Shown piece after piece: positions 7,981 to 15,186 of a DNA stretch of 24,397 bases (position 1 is its first letter; every line of letters begins with the position of its first letter). The stretch comes from Trichomonas tenax. Its lineage: Eukaryota; Parabasalia; Trichomonadida; Trichomonadidae. Under the pieces are notes generated by a model that was given only the letters and a program-made list of their open reading frames with translations, did no database searches and was not told the DNA's origin. The stretch covers positions 1-24,397 of the forward strand of contig JALKBU010000795.1 of assembly GCA_023091735.1 (NCBI GenBank), in the 5' to 3' direction. Made by a program: the position numbers and the translations under genes.

Positions 7981-9840
7981 ATGTTAGTTAAAGAATTTGA
8001 AGATGTTTCAACGCAAAGTATTAAGAATGAAAAACAACTTGAACAAGAATTTTATGAGGAAAAGTTAGCATTTATCGAAGAACAACTTGATTTATTAAAT
8101 CCAGCTGAAGCTCCCGAATTTGTTGATACAATATTAGAAAATATTGCTAGAACTCTTAAGCTCATTGCTGGTCAGCCTTCAGACACTATTAATAAAATTC
8201 ATTCTTTAATTATAAAAAAAATGCAGCAAAGAACATTACAATTATATGAAATGCAGATGAATTGGCTCCTTATGTTTAATAGTTTGATTAATTTACAATA
8301 TCATATTAAAGAAAATGAAGGCACAGATTTTGAATTTGTATTGTTTATTAAAGCTCGATTAATGGAACTTTCTAATCAAGCTGTAGATGAAAATTTTGAC
8401 TATGAATTGCTCACTCTTATGCTGTCTTATATAGATAATGCTATCATTGATTCATTCCAAATTTGTGCGATTTTTCAAGAAGATTATTACCAATTTCTAC
8501 CTTATTTAAGTCAAAGAATTGGAGACCCTATTTCCAATAGATTGAGGAATATTATTTTATCTATCATCAGAAGTTTGCTTGATTTTTATGATATGCCTAT
8601 AGAATTCTATATTCTGTTAACAGGTGTGTTAATTGTAACACATAATATTTGCAATTACATGGCACTTCAAATCATCGAAGATTTAGTTGAAAAAAGCGGT
8701 GATTTTATCTTCTTGTTATGCACAGATGATGAATCTAAATTACCAGTTCAGCTTGATATAGAATATCTGCAAAAACCAATTAAACTTTTTAAATTGCTCG
8801 ATCCTATCCAAGATGTTAAATTCCCTGATAGAATTGAGCAACTTGAAGCTCCTGTTGTCCAAGAGCCTGACAAATTTCCAAGTGATGATGATGATTTTAC
8901 TGAAGTTCCTACTGGAGAAACACCACAAATTCTTGAATATCCACAAATTCCAATTGATCAACAATATTTACAAATTCCAATTGATCAGCAATATTTACAA
9001 ATTGAGAATGGTCAAGGATCTCAACAAGATCCTGATGAAAAATATATACCGCATTATCTGCCTTTACTGGTTCGAATAATTCATTTGTTATCGTTTAATA
9101 TAACAGATAATGCAATAAAACATATCACATCGATATTCGGAAAGATAATCAAAAGTCAACAAGAAGAAGCAGGCGCTTTAGTATTACAATTTATGCCAGT
9201 TAGCAACTTAATTAAACGCATCCCGAATGAAAATACGTTTCCTAAAATACCATTCATCAAAATGACGAGAAAAATTATTAAATATCATCCCCACGAGTTC
9301 GTAATATCAATTAACTTTTTGGATTTCATTCACTACAATTTCGAAACAGAAGATTTCAATCTCAAAACAGAATTAATTAAGTTACTTAATGATGTATTGA
9401 ATCTTCTATCAAATAAACCTGAAGATGTTCCAGTCGTTGTTACTTATGAAATGATCAAAGAACTGGTTGACTTTATTGATTCTGATGTTATTTCACTGGC
9501 TCAAAACTGTGTCGCAATTCTTGATAAAGTTACGAAAGCTGGTCTCCAACTGAATCCAATGCAAAGGAAACCAAGTAGTTTTGCTAATGATCAATATAAG
9601 CCGGGCTATTTGAACTATCACTTATTCGCTGTCGATATTTTAGGATCGTGTTACTTTGATGAAAAAATGGCCGATTTATTAGACTCATTCCAAGACGAAG
9701 AGTTTTTGCTCTATGCAAAAGAATTTCATGAAAGAGCAGAAGAGCTTGAAGCGAGATACATTTATATCAATCAATACGATGAAAATGGAATGATCGATCT
9801 TGGTCCTAATAATTATATTGATGATGATGAAGATTATTGA
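7981..9840 (+). CDS. Alpha-helical HEAT-like protein with acidic linker, unknown function
   Basis: This 619-residue protein is predicted to be almost all helical, in two blocks. The first runs from about 1 to 290 and contains repeated helix pairs of the ARM/HEAT style. The second runs from about 350 to 600. They are joined by a polar linker with an acidic run (SDDDDFTEV) and a tandem nine-residue duplication (IPIDQQYLQ twice). The C terminus is strongly acidic (YIDDDEDY). No catalytic motif, membrane segment or signal peptide is seen. Codons are AT-richer than in its neighbours. I do not recognise the family; a scaffold or transport-receptor-like role would be inference. The start is set by the Inr at 7957. 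Confidence 0.72.
   Translation: MLVKEFEDVSTQSIKNEKQLEQEFYEEKLAFIEEQLDLLNPAEAPEFVDTILENIARTLKLIAGQPSDTINKIHSLIIKKMQQRTLQLYEMQMNWLLMFNSLINLQYHIKENEGTDFEFVLFIKARLMELSNQAVDENFDYELLTLMLSYIDNAIIDSFQICAIFQEDYYQFLPYLSQRIGDPISNRLRNIILSIIRSLLDFYDMPIEFYILLTGVLIVTHNICNYMALQIIEDLVEKSGDFIFLLCTDDESKLPVQLDIEYLQKPIKLFKLLDPIQDVKFPDRIEQLEAPVVQEPDKFPSDDDDFTEVPTGETPQILEYPQIPIDQQYLQIPIDQQYLQIENGQGSQQDPDEKYIPHYLPLLVRIIHLLSFNITDNAIKHITSIFGKIIKSQQEEAGALVLQFMPVSNLIKRIPNENTFPKIPFIKMTRKIIKYHPHEFVISINFLDFIHYNFETEDFNLKTELIKLLNDVLNLLSNKPEDVPVVVTYEMIKELVDFIDSDVISLAQNCVAILDKVTKAGLQLNPMQRKPSSFANDQYKPGYLNYHLFAVDILGSCYFDEKMADLLDSFQDEEFLLYAKEFHERAEELEARYIYINQYDENGMIDLGPNNYIDDDEDY
8944..8997 (+). repeat. 27-bp in-frame tandem duplication
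   Basis: Two copies of a 27-bp unit starting CAAATTCCAATTGATCA (8944-8970 and 8971-8997) differ by one base (A/G, silent). A third copy starts but breaks off. The duplication keeps frame and adds nine residues, so it looks recent and tolerated in a disordered linker. Confidence 0.85.
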
Positions 9841-9952
9841 GAATGTTTGTCTTTTATAAATAATAGGGTTATGAAAAATCACTATTTTTTTTTTAAAAAA
9901 AAACATACATAATAATTTATAAAAAAAAAACAAACTCTAAAAAGATATAAAT

Positions 9953-11143
9953 CTACCAAACATATTCTTGCACAGGAGGACAATGCATGTTAACATGAAC
10001 ATGAGTGTCTTTCATAAACTCAGCATAGTCGAATACCATTTCATCTCCTGATATATTTTCATCGCAGTGTATTTCGAAAGTGAATCCATGTCCATACCTT
10101 TGGACGTATCCTGTGACGACACTTGAATTGTTGCTGTCAAACACTGGCTCAAGTTGTGTCGATGCCATAGAGAGCCATGACTCTGGATTTCCGTTCAATG
10201 ATATTACATAGCCGAAAACTAACACATACTGATGATTCTTGGAGTTAATCACTAAAGTATATTTGCGACCTGAAAACTTCGTCCAATCGGTGTATCTCGA
10301 CTCATTGGTGCCAGGGAGCTGGTATAGCGATCTCGTGGCCCAGCTGACCTGGTATAACTCTTCTGGCCACATCTTGTGGAAGCAAACAGGGAAACTATCG
10401 AGATTTTCGCCTTCGTACATCTCAACGAATGGACTGTTGGAGAAGAACCTGCCATCGCCTCTATCAAGGATCCTTCCAATGTTCCATTCGGTGTTTCCGA
10501 ACTTATCCCAAGAACATTTCGCGAATCTCATCGAACCAGCGAATTTGCGCTTATTAAACTTCATGTTGCAGTCCATTAAGTCGTCTACTATGCGTTTGAA
10601 GTATGTTCCTGTGATAACAACGCCTGCGCCGCCTTGTGCGAAGAAAACACAAGTATCATTGAAAGGCATGTAATGATTGAACAAAACTTCATTCCAGGAA
10701 CAATACAGACGGCCTATTACTCTGCTATCCGCTGGGTTATACTCTGTAAGAAGCCTCATTAAGTTATTTGCGATCGGAAATGAGTCATCGTCACAGAAAA
10801 AGTAGAATTTCTTGCTCGAATTGTATCTATAGAAGTGCTCCATCGCTTTGACGAACCTTGGCTGTGCGCGTTGCCACGCAGTAACGAGATAATGTTGTCT
10901 GCAGTCACCGAGTTCGAAAAATGTCAATTTCGTAGGAGATGCGATCCTCTGAAGCCTTTCTTTCGACCCTTTGGGGAAAAAATCGGAATAAACTGTTACT
11001 TTGGGAAATGATTTCACCCAAGTGTTGCACGCAGCGACCATTCTGTCGTTGATACACTCATAACCCGACCAAACTGCAACGCCGACGTCGTCAAACGTGA
11101 CATCGTAGCTTCGTGTTAAGACTAAGATCAAATTAAGAAACAT
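9953..11143 (-). CDS. Fringe/C1GALT-like glycosyltransferase (GT31-type)
   Basis: This 396-residue glycosyltransferase has the features of the fringe and core-1 beta-1,3-galactosyltransferase group. It has a metal-binding DDD (CDDDS, about 118-120) that would coordinate the UDP-sugar cation, an acceptor-side segment with GGAGVVITGTYF, the downstream EW..GRIL block, and a CFHKM motif where this group has its conserved His. A short hydrophobic N terminus (MFLNLILVL) would act as signal peptide or anchor into the Golgi lumen. I chose the ATG at 11143 because an Inr lies 14 nt upstream of it; the earlier in-frame ATG (11170) and TTG (11233) would precede that transcript start. The C-terminal 120 residues look like an extra beta-rich domain. 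The sugar and acceptor are unknown. Confidence 0.86.
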   Translation of the reverse strand: MFLNLILVLTRSYDVTFDDVGVAVWSGYECINDRMVAACNTWVKSFPKVTVYSDFFPKGSKERLQRIASPTKLTFFELGDCRQHYLVTAWQRAQPRFVKAMEHFYRYNSSKKFYFFCDDDSFPIANNLMRLLTEYNPADSRVIGRLYCSWNEVLFNHYMPFNDTCVFFAQGGAGVVITGTYFKRIVDDLMDCNMKFNKRKFAGSMRFAKCSWDKFGNTEWNIGRILDRGDGRFFSNSPFVEMYEGENLDSFPVCFHKMWPEELYQVSWATRSLYQLPGTNESRYTDWTKFSGRKYTLVINSKNHQYVLVFGYVISLNGNPESWLSMASTQLEPVFDSNNSSVVTGYVQRYGHGFTFEIHCDENISGDEMVFDYAEFMKDTHVHVNMHCPPVQEYVW

Positions 11144-11151
11144 TGATTCAT

Positions 11152-11159
11152 AAAAATGA
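11152..11159 (-). promoter_or_regulatory. Inr TCATTTTT of the glycosyltransferase gene
   Basis: On the minus strand TCATTTTT matches the trichomonad Inr, with +1 at 11157 and a 14-nt leader to the ATG at 11143. Its position between two candidate ATGs favours the downstream one, which also gives the better signal sequence. Confidence 0.6.
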
Positions 11160-11176
11160 ATATTAAACATTGCTAG

Positions 11177-11184
11177 AAACGGTT
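11177..11184 (-). promoter_or_regulatory. M3-like promoter element AACCGTTT
   Basis: On the minus strand AACCGTTT fits the M3 core-promoter consensus as I recall it for Trichomonas vaginalis ([AGT][AG]C[GC]G[TC]T[TA]). It lies about 20 nt upstream of the predicted +1 of the glycosyltransferase gene. Assignment rests on one 8-mer and its position. Confidence 0.4.
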
Positions 11185-11229
11185 TATTTTTGTCCAAATA
11201 TCTTAATTTTAAAGGAATAGAAACATTAT

Positions 11230-11476
11230 TCAATTTATCTCATCAAAATATAATTTATTATTTATCTATTGTGTTCTTCTCTTGAATATGAACCTAATAA
11301 GACTTAGTTTAGCATTAAATATAGGCACAATTCTCAATTTATCTCATCAAAATAAAATGTAGTATTTATATATAAATATAATATATTAAGTTTTTCTATT
11401 GGATATGTGCATGCATAGACTTTGGCATCTTCACTTTAAAGATATGGAAGCAACACTCAATTTATCTCATCGAAAT
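11230..11476. repeat. Three copies of a 20-bp repeat upstream of the glycosyltransferase
   Basis: TCAATTTATCTCATCAAAAT occurs exactly at 11230-11249 and 11334-11353, and with one change (G for A) at 11457-11476. Spacings are 104 and 123 bp, and the DNA between is only loosely similar, so these may be cores of a degenerate tandem repeat of roughly 105-125 bp. The rest of the 11144-11827 gap is AT-rich, with no ORF of note. Confidence 0.75.
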
Positions 11477-11827
11477 TTAATATATCCTCTAATATAGTGC
11501 TTTTATGTTGTTGAAATCAATGCACTAACTTTTTCTTTTCATGTTGGTTAATATATTTATGTTATTTCATATATTAATCCATCAAGATTGATATCATTAT
11601 TATATTGTTATTTTTTACTGCATATGTCAATACATATCATCAACTGTAGATGTGTACATGATAAATACTTGTTGATTTACAAATTAACACAAAAAGATTT
11701 TCATTAATTCATATAATATGTTTTTTTGTTCTTTTATTGATGTGTAAGTTCATATATAGAAAGTTTTAGTAATATTTATTACTTTATAATAAACAAAATA
11801 GTATTATACAAACATATATAAACAAAT

Positions 11828-12142
11828 CTAAATATCATCACTGTATTCTTCTTTTTCATTAGGAAGAATCAGCTGCATGACAGGCTTCGGTGAATCTTCA
11901 TTCTCAAAATCTTCCTGATAAGGACTATCATCGTATTCTTCTTCATAATCGAAATCATTATTCGCGTTTTCTGATTTATAAAGCATTCCCGTCTTAATGC
12001 TGTGGAATGAAGATGTTTCATCAAAATCTTCTTCTTCCATTTTATCAGGACTCGATTTTGGAGAATCAGTTTTTGCCTGAAGGAAATTCATAACTTCTGC
12101 AGACTTTCTTTGGATCGAACATATCACCAGAATCAGAATCAA
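11828..12142 (-). CDS. 3' part of a frame-split acidic disordered protein gene
   Basis: This minus-strand frame ends at 11828 and encodes an acidic, serine-rich tail with runs such as EEEDFDETSSFHS and DDSPYQEDFENEDSP. It overlaps the end of the 12066-12701 ORF in another frame, and the part with coding character begins around SAEVMNFLQAKTD (near 12100). Its first codon is not an ATG, and the only early ATG (MNFLQ, near 12091) lacks an Inr. I therefore read it as the continuation of the upstream ORF after a +1 shift, not as a separate gene. No domain is recognised. Confidence 0.5.
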   Translation of the reverse strand: MILILVICSIQRKSAEVMNFLQAKTDSPKSSPDKMEEEDFDETSSFHSIKTGMLYKSENANNDFDYEEEYDDSPYQEDFENEDSPKPVMQLILPNEKEEYSDDI

Positions 12143-12701
12143 AATCTTCGTGATTTTGCGTTTCTTCTGTAATTATAGATTTCCGTTGTGGGATGATGTT
12201 CTCTTGTGTTTCTTTTGGCTTTTTATCGAGTGTTGAAGGCTGTTTTGATTGAGATATTTCATTCGAATTTTTTTCGGTAGATTTGCATTGCCTATAGATA
12301 TTTACGTCGTTTTGTTGATGTATTTTTGGAATTTTAACCGAAAAAGGCAATTGCTCATTTTTATTTGATGGTTTTAGAGTTCCTACTTTATCTGATATCA
12401 TTGACCTCCTCTTTCCAGTATCGCTTTTAATATTATTGGGTGAATTTGTAGTAGATTTATTATTTGCGGTTTCTGTTTTTTTGGCATTTGTTGATTTTTC
12501 TCTTATGTTTTTGTTTTCTGGCTGAACTTTGTCTGATTTATTTGGAGTTTCTTCTTGTTTTTGTTTTATATTATTTTGTTTGGTTTCAGATTGATCAGAT
12601 TGTTGAGATTCCTGTTTTTTGTTTGGAAATATATCTTCTAGAGTCGGCTGCTGATGTATTTCTGATTGAAAAAACTTTCCTACATTGTATGTTTTAGTCA
12701 T
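12066..12701 (-). CDS. Disordered K/N/Q/E-rich protein, frame broken near the 3' end
   Basis: This 211-codon ORF starts MTKTYNVGKFFQSEIHQQ, then is low-complexity and charged (K, Q, N, E, S, T) with no domain, membrane segment or signal. Near its end it turns acidic (HEDFDSDSGDMFDPKK) and then stops after a short unrelated stretch. The +1 frame at that point continues with a compatible acidic, phospho-site-like tail to 11828, so the natural product is probably about 290 residues. The break maps to about 12095-12115. A sequencing indel, a real mutation or programmed +1 shifting would all give this. I see no Trichomonas-type intron signals (GTATGT...ACTAACACACAG) at the join. The role is unknown. 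Confidence 0.6.
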   Translation of the reverse strand: MTKTYNVGKFFQSEIHQQPTLEDIFPNKKQESQQSDQSETKQNNIKQKQEETPNKSDKVQPENKNIREKSTNAKKTETANNKSTTNSPNNIKSDTGKRRSMISDKVGTLKPSNKNEQLPFSVKIPKIHQQNDVNIYRQCKSTEKNSNEISQSKQPSTLDKKPKETQENIIPQRKSIITEETQNHEDFDSDSGDMFDPKKVCRSYEFPSGKN

Positions 12702-12857
12702 ACAACTCTTTTATATAATCTGTCGCGTAAATTTTTTATTGTCAAAACAATTTATGTTATGTAAATGTCCAAATCCGATGTGAAACTATTTTCATTCAAT
12801 TTTGAAGTCCTGCTCTTTACCCAGGGCACAATGACCTCTAAGCATATTGAATGACCT

Positions 12858-13109
12858 TTATAAAGTTGTCTTATTATATTTGTTTGGAGAATTTGGATCC
12901 ATTTTTGGTAGACCAGCAAAAAACTTAGCATCCTCTAGATTTCCTTTATAGCAAAACCAACTTAAACAATTTGCTTGCTCATTTGTTTTGTGATTATAAT
13001 TGGCACCATTGGCCACCAACATTTTTTGCAAGTGAAAAATTGTTATTTGCGGCAAATTTTGTGAGAATAATGTGTTCATAACTGTCTGTAACATCGCAGT
13101 AATTCTCAC
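12858..13109 (-). pseudogene. Ankyrin-repeat-like gene fragment
   Basis: The minus-strand frame carries one to two ankyrin-like units: LQKMLVANGANYNHKT, then LSWFCYKGNLEDAKFF, then DPNSPNKYNKTTL, followed directly by a stop where the next helix should begin. Trichomonads carry very large ankyrin (DUF3447-type) families, and this matches their style. Only about 80 codons survive; no Inr or signal of a proper start is seen, and the reading on the other side of the stop does not resume a repeat. I read it as a truncated relic in the divergent spacer between 12701 and 13217. The remainder of that spacer shows nothing. Confidence 0.5.
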
Positions 13110-13216
13110 GAACGCCGAATTTCATTGATACTTGATCATTATCGTTTGATATTTTTGTAAAAATATCGTATATCGTGGATTCTTAATATTTAATCAAATT
13201 ATTGCAGACATGTGAT

Positions 13217-14815
13217 ATGAAAAATATCCAAAATATGCAAATTTCCTCGCTGAGTAATAAACCAAAAGACGCGCAGGAACTTTATCATAAAATTCACGAT
13301 GAAGTGCAACTTATTGATGTTCTTGGATCAATAATTGAACCGATTATCAGCGGTAATAGAAATTTGCATTCTGAAATAGAAAACTATTCAATCAAATACT
13401 TTACGCAGATCCTTTCGAAATCAAGAGAAATGGACTCTATTTTTGAACTTGATGAGCCTCCTGCATGGCTGGATGTTTTAATTCACGAACCTGTTTGGGC
13501 AAAGGAGGTTTTCAAGCTTTCAACAACATACCCTGAAAGCAGGTTCTTCAAATTGTGCTACAATATGATAATTAAAATGCATCCAGAATTAATTGATAAT
13601 TTAATCAAAGATAAAGAATGGGCAAAAATCATGCTTAAGCTTGCAAACGTACAGCACGATAGAAAATTATTCATATTTTGCTTCAATAAGATTTTCTCAC
13701 TTCATCCAGATCTATTTGAGAATATTCCTCCAAACACGCTCGGTGAGCAAGATTTCTACAACTTGCTAGTCGAAACAATTCAGTCAGATGAATTCAAACA
13801 AGGAAAATTCGATAAATTTTTGAAAGTTTTAGTTACAGATGATTTAACAGTCGTTAAAACAGCCGTGATAGTCTTACGTATGGGAATTCCGTTTGTTCTT
13901 ACTGTTTACAAGAGATTAAAGAAAGATAATAAAACGCGCAATAAATCAATCCTCTTCATTAGATTCATTTTAACAATGGAACATTGTCACCTAGAGTTAA
14001 TCAATTTCATTATCAGTGAACAAATTGCAATCGAAAGATGTCATCTTTTTATTGATTTAATCAGATCAATTAACAGACAATTGCAGCCAATAACAGCTGC
14101 TCTTGCAATTAAAGTCTTCAATTTTGCTGTTCTCCAAAACGCAGAAGCAATAAAGAGATGCATGCTCATTGAAAAGCCAAATTTCAACAGATTTGAAAAG
14201 ATCGAAGAGATTGTTACAGGACTTGACAAATGCAAGTGTGATAATTGCTATAGAGACATTGTGAACCTCTGTCAATTCAGGTTCTTCTCAATTGCAATTA
14301 TAAAATTGGTACGCAAACATGCAATTAAAACAAATGAACTTCTTAAATGCGGTGTCTGTTCTCTTGAAGAAAGAGTGTTCCTCGAGATGGGTTTACTACA
14401 CCAGGATTTAATGATCCATGGGCATATAATGAATGTCGTCAGGAAGCTATTGACGCTAAAGCTGAAAAATGAAAACTATCAATCACTGTTCAGAATATGC
14501 CACGATTTCTTAGCCATGGAGAAAATACCAGAGCCATTAAACTTCCTTGTCTTTGTCAATGAAGCCTGTCCCAGAGAGCCAAAGGAGAAGATGCTTCACT
14601 GGCTTGAAGAATTCGAGCCACCATACAGTAATGATTACATCAAGAGATGGATTAATCTGATTCTTTCCCCTCAATACGTCGACATTTTCTTCAATAATAC
14701 AAACCAGGGATGTGCGCGAAGAATCAAGGTATGGCGTGATAAAGTTATCAAGCAAATTGAACCACAAGCATTTGCTGAGATTGATAGAAGATTAAGCAGA
14801 ATTGGTTTGTTATAA
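13217..14815 (+). CDS. Alpha-solenoid (ARM/HEAT-like) protein, unknown function
   Basis: This 532-residue, nearly all-helical protein is made of short amphipathic helix pairs throughout (LIDVLGSIIEPIISGN near the start, VVKTAVIVLRMGIPFVLTVY in the middle, CARRIKVWRDKVIKQIE near the end). A middle segment has a cysteine cluster (DKCKCDNC, near 345) that could be structural or metal-binding. There is no membrane segment or catalytic motif. The open frame extends to a TTG at 13202, but the ATG at 13217 is the likely start; another ATG at 13235 is possible, and no Inr helps decide. The neighbouring kinase also carries a long helical tail in the same style, but I see no clear sequence match between the two. 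Role unknown. Confidence 0.72.
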   Translation: MKNIQNMQISSLSNKPKDAQELYHKIHDEVQLIDVLGSIIEPIISGNRNLHSEIENYSIKYFTQILSKSREMDSIFELDEPPAWLDVLIHEPVWAKEVFKLSTTYPESRFFKLCYNMIIKMHPELIDNLIKDKEWAKIMLKLANVQHDRKLFIFCFNKIFSLHPDLFENIPPNTLGEQDFYNLLVETIQSDEFKQGKFDKFLKVLVTDDLTVVKTAVIVLRMGIPFVLTVYKRLKKDNKTRNKSILFIRFILTMEHCHLELINFIISEQIAIERCHLFIDLIRSINRQLQPITAALAIKVFNFAVLQNAEAIKRCMLIEKPNFNRFEKIEEIVTGLDKCKCDNCYRDIVNLCQFRFFSIAIIKLVRKHAIKTNELLKCGVCSLEERVFLEMGLLHQDLMIHGHIMNVVRKLLTLKLKNENYQSLFRICHDFLAMEKIPEPLNFLVFVNEACPREPKEKMLHWLEEFEPPYSNDYIKRWINLILSPQYVDIFFNNTNQGCARRIKVWRDKVIKQIEPQAFAEIDRRLSRIGLL

Positions 14816-14864
14816 TATATTGTTTATTAAAATATAGATTTTATTTATGAGGAGGATCTTTACA

Positions 14865-15071
14865 CTATTGAAACAGCCCTTCATTCAATTTATCTTTACA
14901 AAATATCAGTGAAGCTGGAATCAGGTGATTAGAGTTGATATGTAGCAATTCGGCTTGATTTGGGGAAATGTAATATTTTGATTTAATTATCTCAATTAGC
15001 CTCCTATTGTTATAAATCAACTGTAGAAATATTTTATTCAATAAGTGTTCATACGTCGCGGAATTGTACAT
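14865..15071 (-). CDS. Small ORF with an Inr, unknown function
   Basis: This 68-residue minus-strand ORF lies between two plus-strand genes. The product is helical and mildly basic (YEHLLNKIFLQLIYNNRRLI), with no domain I recognise. Support for a real gene is a perfect Inr (TCATTTTTT) 10 nt upstream of the ATG. It could equally be the surviving 5' end of a lost gene, since the ORF stops only about 50 bp from the end of the solenoid gene. Confidence 0.35.
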   Translation of the reverse strand: MYNSATYEHLLNKIFLQLIYNNRRLIEIIKSKYYISPNQAELLHINSNHLIPASLIFCKDKLNEGLFQ

Positions 15072-15077
15072 AGGAAA

Positions 15078-15083
15078 AAATGA
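15078..15083 (-). promoter_or_regulatory. Inr TCATTT of the small minus-strand ORF
   Basis: On the minus strand TCATTTTTTCCTATG gives +1 at 15081 and a 10-nt leader to the ATG at 15071. Sequence and spacing are canonical for a trichomonad Inr, though T-rich matches are common by chance. Confidence 0.42.
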
Positions 15084-15097
15084 GTTAATTTTTTGAC

Positions 15098-15164
15098 AAA
15101 TGTCAAATAGGGTCTAATAAGGATCACCTCCTTATTTAATAATGTCAAATTAGGGTCTGATTGG
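15098..15164. repeat. Direct repeat pair flanking a small hairpin
   Basis: AATGTCAAATAGGGTCTAAT (15099-15118) and a near copy with an extra T and one change, AATGTCAAATTAGGGTCTGA (15141-15160), lie 42 bp apart. Between them AATAAGG and CCTTATT form a 7-bp perfect stem with a 7-nt loop (15117-15137). The element sits between the small minus-strand ORF and the kinase start, so it could serve the kinase promoter, the minus-strand promoter, or neither. Confidence 0.55.
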
Positions 15165-15171
15165 GAACAAC

Positions 15172-15179
15172 CCTTTCAT
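15172..15179 (+). promoter_or_regulatory. M5/Inr-like element CCTTTCAT of the kinase gene
   Basis: CCTTTCAT combines the CCTTT described as the Trichomonas M5 start-site motif with an overlapping TCAT. It lies 7 nt upstream of the kinase ATG at 15187, giving a very short leader as expected. Confidence 0.5.
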
Positions 15180-15186
15180 CAAAAAA

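Noticed and set aside
12066..12142. A spliceosomal intron explaining the frame change
   Set aside because: No GTATGT-type donor or ACTAACACACAG-type acceptor is visible at the join. A +1 indel or shift is simpler.
15120..15133. GGATCACCTCCTTA, identical to the 3' end of bacterial 16S rRNA
   Set aside because: The flanking DNA bears no resemblance to rRNA, and the match lies inside a hairpin whose symmetry (AAGG/CCTT) explains part of it. It is treated as coincidence.
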